Assembly (NCBI GenBank): GCA_012845835.1
Contig: JABAKD010000030.1
Span: 9,151,805 to 9,215,804 of the forward strand
Direction of reading: 5' to 3'
Length of the DNA stretch: 64,000 bases
DNA from: Undaria pinnatifida
Lineage: Eukaryota; Sar; Phaeophyceae; Laminariales; Alariaceae
Shown here: positions 55,201 to 64,000 of the stretch, one piece after another
Layout: the number at the start of each line of letters is the position of its first letter
Numbering within the stretch: the stretch's first letter is position 1
Notes under the pieces: model-generated
Database searches by the model: none
What the model saw: only the letters and a program-made list of their open reading frames with translations
What the model was told of the DNA's origin: nothing
Position numbers and translations under genes: made by a program

Positions 55201-55207
55201 TATGTAG
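46260..55207 (+). CDS. MYND zinc-finger protein, five exons
   Basis: Exons: 46260-46324, 46712-46849, 53514-53733, 54443-54664, 55067-55207 (TAG). All introns are GT-AG and phases agree, giving 261 codons. The ATG at 46260 is in frame and close to the first zinc ligands. The N-terminus is a MYND finger assembled over intron 1: CAAPGCEEPTSQ, then CSICKCVRYCSRECQRRHW and EHKDEC, with all seven Cys and one His in family spacing. MYND fingers bind proline-rich peptides. The rest (FDMDVTPRTISRDELPF, then HTGLAPPRWVGGRFNHLGTV, AARTDGQDFGF, LDSYLYGQIVDVWG) resembles the C-terminal part of small MYND proteins of algae and diatoms. The function is unknown. The last exon reads into GGT-ATG-TAG at 55199. 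GTATGT could instead be a donor for a further exon. Confidence 0.85.
48112..48520 (-). mobile_element. LINE (RTE-like) 3' ORF fragment in an intron of the MYND gene
   Basis: The minus-strand frame reads SIKTTIRKRQLFFAGAMIRQ, LPNRAMFARIADR, LRSLRDDLAVF and ends WYRGVLEAAERFMARWHVEE. It has the same block order as the fragment at 39.75-40.19 kb but is clearly diverged in sequence. No RT domain precedes it. It lies antisense to the host gene. Confidence 0.72.
50482..50590. repeat. Imperfect palindrome made of tRNA-like 5' halves
   Basis: TATAGCACTACCCACTGGCC at about 50489 is the reverse complement, with mismatches, of GGCCAGGTGGTGGTGCTATA at about 50562-50581. ACGTAGTAACGTGACTACGT lies in between. 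Confidence 0.75.
50521..50627 (+). repeat. tRNA-like sequence (SINE head or tRNA pseudogene)
   Basis: GACTACGTGGGCCAGGTGGTGGTGC resembles a tRNA 5' half with A box. It is followed by a perfect T arm, GTGGGTTCGAATCCCAC, at 50601-50617. The acceptor ends (TGAC/GTCA) pair only in part and the anticodon stem is poor. A second A-box-like copy (GGGCCAGCGGTTAGAGC) lies just before it. Confidence 0.55.
50814..50892. repeat. Near-perfect palindrome, arms of about 33 bases
   Basis: The left arm (GTTGGTTGTATAGCACTACC, CACTGGCCCACGT) pairs with the right arm (ACGTGGGCCAGTG, GGTAGTGCTAAACAACCAAC) around a loop of about 12 bases, with about two mismatches. The arms equal the tRNA-like 5' half seen at 50.49-50.58 kb. 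Confidence 0.9.
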
Positions 55208-57129
55208 TGGTGGTAGGTTGGGCGTTGCTGGGAGAAGTTTTCGACACGTGTTGTTGCCCAACAGCAGAAAGGTTAATCGGATGCGGTACGCTCCTCTGCG
55301 CCGTAACGTTCGATGTTGATCATGCAGTGCGAAGATTCACCTAGAGAGATCCGGTTAAGGTGCGGGTTTCGGCGAAGTATTCCGGAACTCGCCCCAAGTG
55401 TGCACGTATTCGCTTTTAAACCTCCTACAATTGGAGGCAGGTAAAGTTGGGGCGAGTTGGATGTAAAGCGGCACGTGCTCGTATCGCGTCTCACGCAACG
55501 GCAGTCGCAGAAACTTCGACCGCCCAGTGTATGTGTGTTCTCTTCACATGAAGGTCAGTTGCCGAAAACCCAAGTTTCGAGACTGAAGACTCTGCAGTAC
55601 ATACTGTATAGCAGCCAGCAGTAGGTGCAGTAAGCAGGGCGGTGCGTGGTTCCATATTCGTACCGCTCCAGGTACTATACTTCATCATATCCTGCTGGCT
55701 CCCCCTCGGATTTTATAATTTTATTCGTGCGCGAGTCGAGGCCCAGTCTTTGGGTTGCGTTTATCGGCACACACGTGATGGTGTTATTAATACGTCATAT
55801 AGAGCAATCGTAGTTCGTTATATAGTATAGCTATAATAACACTTATAGTTCACGTTGGTAAGAGTTCATCAATCTATACCAGGTACAGAGTTTGCCAGTT
55901 TCTGTTGTAGAGTTGACCCTAAGCCCGATGCGGTCGAGGTCTTGAGCGAGTTATTTATTTGGACTGCGTTTCGCATGCTATGTGTGTCTATGTAAGGTAC
56001 TGTCGGCTGCCCTGGCTTAGAATATTTCTTCAAGTTGGTATCAGGTCGTATTTATATTATGGTGCACGCAGATTCACCACTGTTTTTTTGTGCTTGAGGT
56101 GCTCTTGCGATGTGCCTGGTACCTCGTACGGCAGTATATGATGTTAAGGCTTGCAACGCTGGGCAGCAGCAGTCTTGCAGCTTTCCTTGGGTTTTTCTGT
56201 GCCTATATTAGATACCAGGTACCTAGTACCTGGTATCTCTAGAGGTATTTAAATAAGTTCTATTCTCTTGTTCGACCCGTTTGCTTCATTGACATATGGG
56301 TATCGTTCGGCTTTGTCATTAATAAGGTGAAGGCCGGCTGTGCTTTTGTTGAGAAAACTTGAAGAGGAGGTTAGTTTTTGAGTTTTTTTTTCTGTTCGTT
56401 CATCGCATACGCAAAACGAGTACACAGCTGCTGTCATGGCGGTAATGTTGTGTTGAATGATGCAAAATAGGGGTGTGGTGTGGTGCACATACCATATGTG
56501 AAATCCTGAAATCCCTCGAGAATAAGTGTCGGAAACCCCCCGCGTCCCGAAGAACGTTTGAGGGTGCCGTGTTTCTTTCTAAATTACTGGCAGGGTTATG
56601 TACTCTTGTTTTTTGTTTGCGCTTTCAAATCGCATTCATACTTTCGAAACGGGGAACGGGGAAACCCTGAGGTTCGTTCGGCGCGACAATAATTTGCAAC
56701 GGTCGATGTGGTTTCTCGTGCGTTGATTGTCACGGACTTGGCGAGAGTTGACAGTGTTGTCTCCAACCACCGTCGCGCAATGCAATGTGGCGTCTGGGGC
56801 TTTCCGGGCGTATCTTCGGTTTTCCTACAGATGTGTAAGCATACATGATGTTACTCGAACCGTCACATGTAACGACATGGAGACCTGGGAACATCACCGG
56901 CTATGGCGCACATAATGTCACTCTGCTTTCTATATTTGCTATTGATTCGGGCCCATCCACCGAGTCGTGATGCTGGCCCCGGAATCCTGCTGAGGTCAGG
57001 AGTGTTGGTGTGGTGCTGTAGGTGGCTCGCTTTGTCTCGACGGTGCCTTAACAGTCGATTACAACCACCATCCATCCTCCACTGACTACATGAAATTCGT
57101 TTTTTTTGGTATTTTAGCGCTGCCCTCTA
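55208..57129. other. Gene-free stretch downstream of the MYND gene
   Basis: The 3' flank of the MYND gene, then AT-richer sequence without family resemblance in any frame. It contains several TACCAGGTAC words and the hairpin at 56210. Confidence 0.55.
56210..56238. repeat. Perfect 12-base inverted repeat on the TACCAGGTA motif
   Basis: AGATACCAGGTA and TACCTGGTATCT flank a CCTAG loop. The same half-words occur in many other places in the window. Confidence 0.9.
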
Positions 57130-58210
57130 CTACAGCGTACGTTGTAATATATTATCATGCTGGGAATTAAATCCACTCACATCATGCTCAGAAGCCGATG
57201 ATCCACCCACCAAAGCGTCTAGGAAATTCACAGGAGGGTGAGATAGGGTGAGATCTATAGAGCCATAAGCTCCTGGTGAGGGCGACGAAGCACATGCACA
57301 GGGTGATTCCCCCTTCCCTGGCCAGTTCCTGCAGGCATCGTACAACAAACATCATGTCGGCCGTCGAGCGCCGCGGGCTGAAGCCACACTCTTCCTCCGG
57401 TAGGGAATTTTCCCGTTCGTAGCAGTCCCTGCGGCTGCCTGCGATGATTTTGAGGAATACGTTGCAGCGCATCACCGTGGAGAACCTCTGCAGTGGCTCC
57501 ATCCGGTCCTACCGTGATGGTGGCGATCTTCGATTGTTGCAGTCCACCCACTGCTCTCAGTACGACGGCGATTGTTTCGTGGAACGGTCCTTGGACTCCC
57601 AGCTCTTCACCACACAACCTTTAGGGGCTCAATTGGAAGGTTGGCGGTTCGCCAACGCACTTATCGCTGGTTCCATGTTGTACATCGGTGATACATCTTC
57701 CAGGGACCTCCACGGGGGGGCTACCTTGAGTTCATTTACAAACATCGGATCAAGAGTGTCGGTGACTTGGAGTATAATAGTTCGTGGAACCATCTTATCA
57801 TGCGTCTCGCTTGGCTGAAGCCCCGCAGAACCCTACCTTCCTCTCGTCCCAGATGTTCTTCTAGAACGATGTCTTCTACCCTTCTGTATCCACCCGTTGA
57901 GACGCTTGTAGAGGTCAATCCCATCACCTGCTCGGACATGCACTTTGAGGTCGTTGATGTACCCATCGAACATGTTCGTCACACCGGTCGCATTCGCGCA
58001 TTTGAGGCTCTTGCAAGGCTCCTTCATGATATTTCGCCGGCTGCGCATGTCCGGGGCGGCACACACTCGTCCTTTCGTGCCCTTCCTATCCTATCAACGT
58101 GTACTGTACGCATGTCGAGGTTTACCTCGACCACCAATGCCTCGGGCCTTGCTTGCGCTTCGAAGGGAGCACTAGGCTGGGCGCGGTGGTCAGCAAGATC
58201 TCGGCCATAG
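57130..58210 (-). pseudogene. Decayed RTE-like LINE reverse transcriptase
   Basis: On the minus strand, the linker (GYINDLKVHVRAGDGIDLYK, about 58.0-57.85 kb) and RT motifs (FLKIIAGSRRDC, LPEEECGFSPRRSTADMMFV, VRCLQELAREGG, then CFVALT) appear in order. The next conserved piece, AYGSIDLTL (family AYDSVDRTLLW), continues in another frame, showing a frameshift near 57.28 kb. Stops interrupt the part between. No catalytic YADD block follows. It is a dead fragment of the family whose 3' tails lie at 39.75, 48.1 and 60.9 kb. Confidence 0.75.
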
Positions 58211-58389
58211 CCGGGGTCATGTCATCGGCGGTAGTACATATGCCTTCAAGCCTGCCCGGAGATCCCGGTCCGCTTTAACCACTGAAGATCTCTGGCTGTC
58301 CGGGCCCCCTACTCTTTCTCTTCCTGCGGTTGGACGCAACCCCATCTATGCGGTGGATAGGGACTTTCGTTAGGCTTTCGTCTTGCTTG

Positions 58390-59040
58390 CATAGAAGTGT
58401 ACTCGCTTTAATGGTGCTGCATGGAACTTTCATGGGTGTATTGCTACATTGTGCTTTCATGGGCCTTTCATGGTGCGTTCATGGACTTCAATGGTGCCGC
58501 CATGGTGCTTCCATGGCAATTGTACGGGTTTCCTGGTGCGTTCTTGGTGCCTTCATAGTGGTAGAACCGAATTCGGTTCTCGGATTGGACACTATGTTAC
58601 AGAGCTAAACTGCGCGTGTGTCATTCGTGATGGGGTGTCAACTCCTGCTTAAATGGCCGAGGCGTGTAGTAAGATGGATTGGTAATTCCTGCCTCATTGG
58701 CTTATGGTGCTTTCATGAACCTGGCGTAGATGAGCATACGCTTTCATGGGGCTTTCGTGAGGCTTTCATGGTTTCATGCACTTGTATGGTGCTTCCATGC
58801 TGCTTTCATCGAGACGTATGATACGCGCTTTGGGCTTTGATGGGGCTTTCAAAATGCTTTCGTAGTTATTTCATGTCGATTTCATGGAATTTAACGGGGC
58901 TTCCATATCCCTTTTATGGTACTTCCATGGAGAGGTTCACGGCAGTTTCATGAAGGTTCTAAGACAGAGTTTCATGGGATTACCATGGAATATTCATTGG
59001 ACTTTCATGGACCTCTCCATAACACTTTCATGAACGCACC
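58390..59040. repeat. Degenerate TTTCATGG repeat field
   Basis: More than 25 occurrences of CTTTCATGG or close forms (CTTCCATGG, GTTCATGGA, ATTTCATGG) at irregular spacing of 10-30 bases, all in one orientation. Short frames full of M-V-x-W/H residues are artefacts. Confidence 0.85.
58563..58580. repeat. Perfect 18-base palindrome
   Basis: AGAACCGAATTCGGTTCT is its own reverse complement. It lies inside the TTTCATGG field. Confidence 0.95.
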
Positions 59041-59365
59041 ACGCAAGCATTGTGAAAGTCCTCATAGAACAAGTAAATAATGTGCATCATTGGACTCACC
59101 CGATTCTCAGGTAGGCGCCGCAACATCACATTGCGAGTGAGTAGCCTGCTTGCCCACGGCGTCATGTTGTAAATCATTCAGTATCAAGTTAACATGTACA
59201 AAACTCCACGTGTGAAAGTGACGAATCAATGTAAGGTTTTGGTGGGGACACAGAGTGCCCCCTGCAGGTCTGCCAATTGAGCTGGTCCTCGGAGAGTACT
59301 CACTTCCGTTGCCTTCGTAGAGATGTAGCTTTATTCGATTCCACCAGAGCCCCCGACGGCTTCTG

Positions 59366-59391
59366 AGATCGGAGGCACGCGCCTCCGATCT
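59366..59391. repeat. Hairpin with 11-base perfect stem
   Basis: AGATCGGAGGC and GCCTCCGATCT flank ACGC. A short unique region with ATTTCCTAAC follows. No associated gene was found. Confidence 0.9.
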
Positions 59392-59399
59392 ATTTCCTA

Positions 59400-60240
59400 A
59401 CTTTCCCGAATATAAAACGCCAACCTTATCATACGAAACCCATCCAAACTATGTAAAATTCGGATAATCAGAAGCCTTTCGAGGCCGTATCTTAACACTA
59501 GCCCACCCTGATGAGTCGCACATGCAGAAATATGGGAGATTCGGGGAAACTCCGGTTCTACGAACTAGACCATGAGTCGAAGATGCGGCTCCTCAAAACC
59601 CACTCCCACACCTCTAACGGTCTGACTATGGAGCCAGGAACACGCGAAGAAAAGCAGTTGAAAGAAACGCAGACCCTACAACAAGGCAAAAGTCGCCCAT
59701 CAAAAACCTGCCGCCCACCGCCGATGAGGCGGGGGGAGGCAGAAAGGGCTCTAGAACCCACCGCATACCGCCGGTGTGGCGGGGGGGGGCAGGAAAGGCT
59801 CTACGGCAAACCAACCACAGAAAAGGCACTATGGCGAGGCGAGCCCTCGTCGATATGGAGGGAAACACAGGCGCTAACACAAGGGAGAAGTCATGCGAAA
59901 AAACCCCCGCGGGCCATCGGCATGGCGGGGGGTTAGACGAGGAAACGAAGAGGCCGTACCTTAACATCAATTAGTTATCTGTTTTTTTCGTGCTTTTTTG
60001 GTCATCCGTTGTACTATCTTCGCGTTTGTTATTTTGTTCTTGTGCCTCCCTAGACGTAGCTATAATAAGATTCGGGGCCACTAAGCAGGCTCTTCTCCCC
60101 TCCCCAATACGGCGCGCGCATTCCTTTTTATCGCGAGAAGACGTCAGCACAGTTTTCGCTCTTCGACTCGTGTCGAATTGTTCCCCACGCTATATAGCGT
60201 CAATACCTGATATTCGGAGGTATCCCGGGGGGGGGTTAAG
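59400..60240. repeat. Dispersed repeat, copy 1, with internal duplication
   Basis: CCGCCCACCGCCGATGAGG and ACCGCATACCGCCGGTGTGG head two similar segments of about 60 bases around 59700-59800, each followed by GGCAGnAAnGGCTCTA. Its right part (about 60050-60190; CTAAGCAGGCTCTTCTCCCC, TCGACTCGTGTCGAATTGT) matches 63750-63890. The 141-codon frame over the left part is Arg/Glu-rich without family resemblance. Confidence 0.65.
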
Positions 60241-60879
60241 TTGTTAGTCAGGCACTGGATCATTCCACCAAGCATCCACCCGCATCCCGCACCAACCCCT
60301 ACTACGATGGAGTTTCTAATTGACAGTCCTCCGCCGTGGGTGCCCTTCCTCTCGTGCTTGCCGCCGTCTGCCCCAGAGCAAAAACCAGAATGCTCCGCCG
60401 GCTTAAAAGGAAAACAGTTATACGGTCATCACGCGACAATGTACAGATACTAGTAGTCGCTCTGTGGTTTTTTAGGCCGCTCATGCTTTTCATTGAAAGC
60501 GATTTTGAATACCATGCGGACGTAGTACCCACGACAACTTCTGAATTCTAGTAATAGACCTTATAGCCCTCGCGCCTGTTCGCATCGTCCATTCTGATCT
60601 TCGGAGCCGCCTCTACCACAATTCTAATTTTTCTTTGCGCCTTCTTCCAGCATCTCCGCCGTTTTACGTGCCGTTTGTTTCCTTCCATTCATCGTCCTCG
60701 CCTGGCTCTGCTCTGTAACTTCTGCTGCTGCTGTGTAATATACTGGCGCGAAGTGCTCGCTGGGGATACCGTATGATACAATATCACATGTTTCGATGTC
60801 CATGTTCCTCCTCCTTTTCGACTTGGTGATTGCTTACTCACCACGTAAGTTTTCCTACCACAGATACATCAGGGTATTC

Positions 60880-61076
60880 AAAGCCACCGAGGGGTCCACG
60901 GATAGCCCCCCTTTGTCGTTCGGAGTAGAGACGGTGCTATGGCTGAGGGCGGCTAAGAAGCGTGGGAACTGGTACTGGGGGGTCGTCAACGCGGCAGACC
61001 GCTTCATGACGAGATGGCACAGACAGGGGGTTGCCGGAGAAGAGTTGGCTACGCCACGCAGCAGTGGACGCTGAGA
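60880..61076 (+). mobile_element. LINE (RTE-like) 3' tail fragment
   Basis: The plus-strand frame ends LWLRAAKKRGNWYWGVVNAA, DRFMTRWHRQG. This is the same W-x(4)-A-x(2)-F-M-x-R-W-H ending as at 39.75 and 48.1 kb, on the opposite strand. It is followed by a G-rich tract (about 61110-61130). Confidence 0.7.
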
Positions 61077-63690
61077 GCAGCGACGAGGAGGGGAAACCGG
61101 GGGGACAGGGTGGAGGGGGGGGGGGGCAGCGGTACGGATACAGCAGTCGACGAAAGCAGAAACGAAATGGTAGATTGTGCGGCAAGGTACCGGTTCAACT
61201 AATAAGTGGAACGTGTGCTACTATAACCCTGAACCCTACAGTGAGTGGTTGGTAGTTTTTGCTTTGTTCGTTTTCGTTGAGTTCAGTGGGGGGAGGGCGT
61301 AATCGACAGTAGTAATGATATCACCTGTTGTCTTGCTTGCTTGTTGCTTGTTTTGTTCATTTTTTTTTCATTGTTTCTCTCTTTGTTCCTCTGTTTTTTC
61401 CCTCCCCGTCGGTCTTGCGCCGGTATCTTCTTCCTCTTCGTATTGTTTTGTCCGTGCAACGGCAGTTATCTGTTTCTCTTCAGCGCGCATGTTGTTCTTC
61501 TTGCAGCCTTTCGGATCTTCTTGCGTCACATTATTCAGAACTCTGTCTGCTTTCTCGTCTTTGTTGAGTTCTTAATTTATTATTTTTTCATGTAACTTTC
61601 TTAGTTTTATGGTGTTTGGCTTGTTTTGTTCTGTTCTCGTACCCAGTACGCTAGCTTTTCTTTTCTTCTTTTTTTTTATCCTCCGGCGGATGGGGAAAAA
61701 TAAAGCTTTAGCTCACCACACTTCCACGTATTTTCATACGCGTCGTGTGTCGATTTAACTCAGTGAGTACGCTAGCATTTCACTTGCTTTACTTTGATTA
61801 ATTGCGGTTGAAATTTTGGTTTACGCTGTCTCACAGTCTGTGACGACATAATTTGTATCGAGGATGAATCAGCACAGACACCAGGTGTCCTGATGTTTTC
61901 GTGGGTAGGACGAACGGTTTAATGTGAAGACAACACACAGATATCTATTATATTTATATTATTTACAAGGATCGGGCGGGGCCGCCTATCGGGGGCCCCG
62001 CCCTCCATAAAAGTTGCGCAAAAAGGACGTGATTGAGAGAAGGGGAAAGTGACGGATGGTACCAAGAGGTTGTTGAGGTGCTACATACATGTGTGTGAAA
62101 CATACGCCATTAAAAAAATCGGGTTTTGTCGGGAATGGTTTTGCGCATAGGCATATGTGAAGGTAGGTGTTGGTGCACTGCATAGAGGAATTGGAAAGAC
62201 GAAACAAGACGCAAATAAGGATATTGTGTATAGTAGGGAGAACTGTGGTGTTGTGTATTGGCGAGTAATAGACGGGAAGAAAATAGAAAGAAAACCGCGG
62301 TTGAAAAAAATAAATAAACCGTGGATAAAACGTACTGACAGCTGTATGTAAAGAAGCTCAATTGGCAAAGTTTAAAGGTAGTAGCCAGACTTTAGCTCAA
62401 TCCGGCGAAGGATTCGGACGGCATGACTTGCGCCGCGAGCGCTCAAGGATGGGAGACGAATTCCGTTTGTTTATTAAATGGAAAAATCCTACCGCAACTG
62501 CAGGAAAGAAACAAAACGCCAATTAGAGCAGTCAGACCAAGTCCCTGACATTAAGGTACGCGAAAAAAAAATGCAAAACCCACGCCGGAAGTCAAACCAT
62601 TCATCTATTATTATAGCAGCAGCATCGGCGGGGGCTGAGGCGGCCGATGGCCCATCGAGGAAGTGCGGCACAGCAGCAGTAGTGTCTACAGCAGCAGCCG
62701 TCTGGCAAGGGAGAGGGGGCACACACACTAGCTCGGCGAGCTCAAGACCACAGACAGTCGTTTTTTTTTTTTACAAACGTAATCACAGGAGACACCAACA
62801 GCGGAAGCAGCAGCACAGCAGCTACACAACACAAAAAAAACACGATTTTATAAAAAAACAAGGGCTCCGCATGGTCGCTGGCATTCGCCGGCGCCCATGC
62901 TTCGGGTAGGGCAGGGCAGCACTTCGACATCTTAAGGTGTAGCTGTCCGATTTGCAATGCATTGAACTTTAAAGTAATGCCAAAAGTTTAATACGAACAT
63001 GGGATTATGAAAGTCATGATTTGACAGAAAAAAAACGTAATATTATACAACAAAGAAGGCAAGGATAGGCGAAACACACTATTACTATGTTAAATGCGCC
63101 GTCAAGTAAAAGTTGGCGTCTATCAAACAAAAATACCGAAAAGAGTATTATTGAGAACCTGCGTCGCCTCTAGGCGAAACGAAAAAGGCCTTGGCATTGA
63201 TGAAGAGACTGCACTGCTGTCCCCGTGGCAATGGAGGTTCGAAGTCGACAGGATGCAAAGTCGGTTTGCATCAAACGTCGACATGGGGCCATGTCTGTCA
63301 GCCGGCGAGGTTTTGGAAGAAGATTGCTTTGTTTGTTACGTGAAGGCTGTCGCATTGATTGGTCTGCGTGGTTGCGAGCGAGGAGGAAAACGAAGAAGAG
63401 GAGGGCGGTCTCTCGTTGCGCCGGCGTTGTCTAAGATAGGTGCGGGGGTGGCTTTGGTCGTACGGGAGGTTGGCGTAGCGCTTCTTCTCTGTTTTTTCTC
63501 GAGAAGGCGGGATATGTGTGTCTGCTATCTTTGCTTCGTGGGTGCTTTCACGTTGTCGAAATCGGACGCGTCCCCTCAATACATAATATCCGGAGTGTCT
63601 CTACCATGACGACTGCTGATGGTGCCGTGCGTATTTCCCAGAGACTGGCATATTATTTACTTGTAGAAATAACCATATATATACCTTTCT
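61077..63690. other. Gene-free stretch
   Basis: T-rich sequence at 61.3-61.7 kb and low-complexity AC/AG stretches at 62.5-62.9 kb. The motif GAACGGTTTAATGTGAAGA at about 61914 also occurs at about 50255 in the C-rich block. A 171-codon frame at 63094-63609 has no family resemblance and is not called. Confidence 0.5.
61974..62003. repeat. GC-rich hairpin
   Basis: GGGCGGGGCC and GGCCCCGCCC flank a loop of about 10 bases. It stands out against the AT-rich left neighbour. Confidence 0.88.
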
Positions 63691-63910
63691 TTGCAAGATT
63701 TTTCTTTCTTCATCCCATTTATCATCCCCGCACCATTCTCGCGCTCCCTCCCAGTAGTAACTCAGATCCGGGGTCACATAGCGGGCCCTCCTCCTCCCTC
63801 CCCACTTCGGCACGTGCTTTCATTTTTACCGCGAGGAAAATCGAGCATTTTCTTCCCTCGTCGACTCGCGTCGAATTGTACCTAGCAGGCGCTCTCAGCA
63901 GTTGATCTCT
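63690..63910. repeat. Dispersed repeat, copy 2
   Basis: Matches 60020-60190 in order: CATAGCGGGCCCTCCTCCTC, GCTTTCATTTTTACCGCGAG and TCGACTCGCGTCGAATTGTA, with about 20-30 percent difference. TCGACTCGCGTCGA contains a short palindrome. Confidence 0.7.
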
Positions 63911-64000
63911 TTTTTTGATTGCATTTTTGCAAATTGGGTCATATTCATTGTGGTGGGTGTCGAACTCAAGGACAACCAAACGTTGGAGGTATTCGAGGGT

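Noticed and set aside
59511-59936. 141-codon plus-strand frame
   Set aside because: Composition follows a duplicated G-rich segment, and the right neighbour is a dispersed repeat. No domain was recognised.
63094-63609. 171-codon plus-strand frame
   Set aside because: No similarity to a known family and no visible splice partners; kept only as an open frame.

Overview
This window looks like nuclear DNA from an intron-rich eukaryote, most likely a brown alga or a close stramenopile relative. The gene family composition is eukaryotic, exons of 40 to 350 bases are separated by GT-AG introns of roughly 100 to 2,300 bases (one of about 6.7 kb), coding sequence is GC-rich, and Ty1/copia and RTE-like LINE remnants, satellites and C-rich tracts fill the spaces. 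The lineage is an inference from architecture; no species-specific marker was identified.

Layout. 1-1327 is the reverse transcriptase/RNase H end of a copia element. 2392-8412 (+) is the C-terminal 342 codons of the replicative helicase subunit MCM4 in seven exons; the part with Walker A lies outside the window. 8413-12044 has no recognised gene, but holds a ~420-base inverted repeat and a possible minus-strand coding segment. 12045-17180 (+) is a complete six-exon short-chain dehydrogenase/reductase (330 aa) with a terminal-inverted-repeat element in intron 1. 19466-36875 (-) is a nearly complete SMC-family ATPase of about 1,200 residues in about 30 exons. Its exons were reconstructed by following reading phase from one splice junction to the next, and cover the N-terminal head, coiled coil, hinge, coiled coil and C-terminal head. 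The two genes converge on a 2.3-kb spacer.

From 37 to 46 kb the sequence is mostly repetitive: two satellite families arranged A-B ... B-A, simple repeats, a LINE tail, a tRNA-like sequence and a block of C-rich tandem repeats. 46260-55207 (+) is a five-exon MYND zinc-finger protein. Its second intron of about 6.7 kb contains another LINE tail and a second copy of the C-rich block. 55.2-64 kb contains no convincing host gene. It holds a decayed RTE-like reverse transcriptase, another LINE tail, a TTTCATGG-type repeat field, several hairpins and dispersed repeats.

The host genes concern chromosome replication (MCM4), chromosome structure or DNA tethering (SMC), a redox enzyme and a putative MYND adaptor protein. 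There is no sign that they act as one system. The most unusual item is the SMC protein. Its head motifs look SMC2-like, but the hinge, the loop after the N-lobe and several other conserved positions diverge from SMC1-6. All exon boundaries are by eye and may be off by a base or more.
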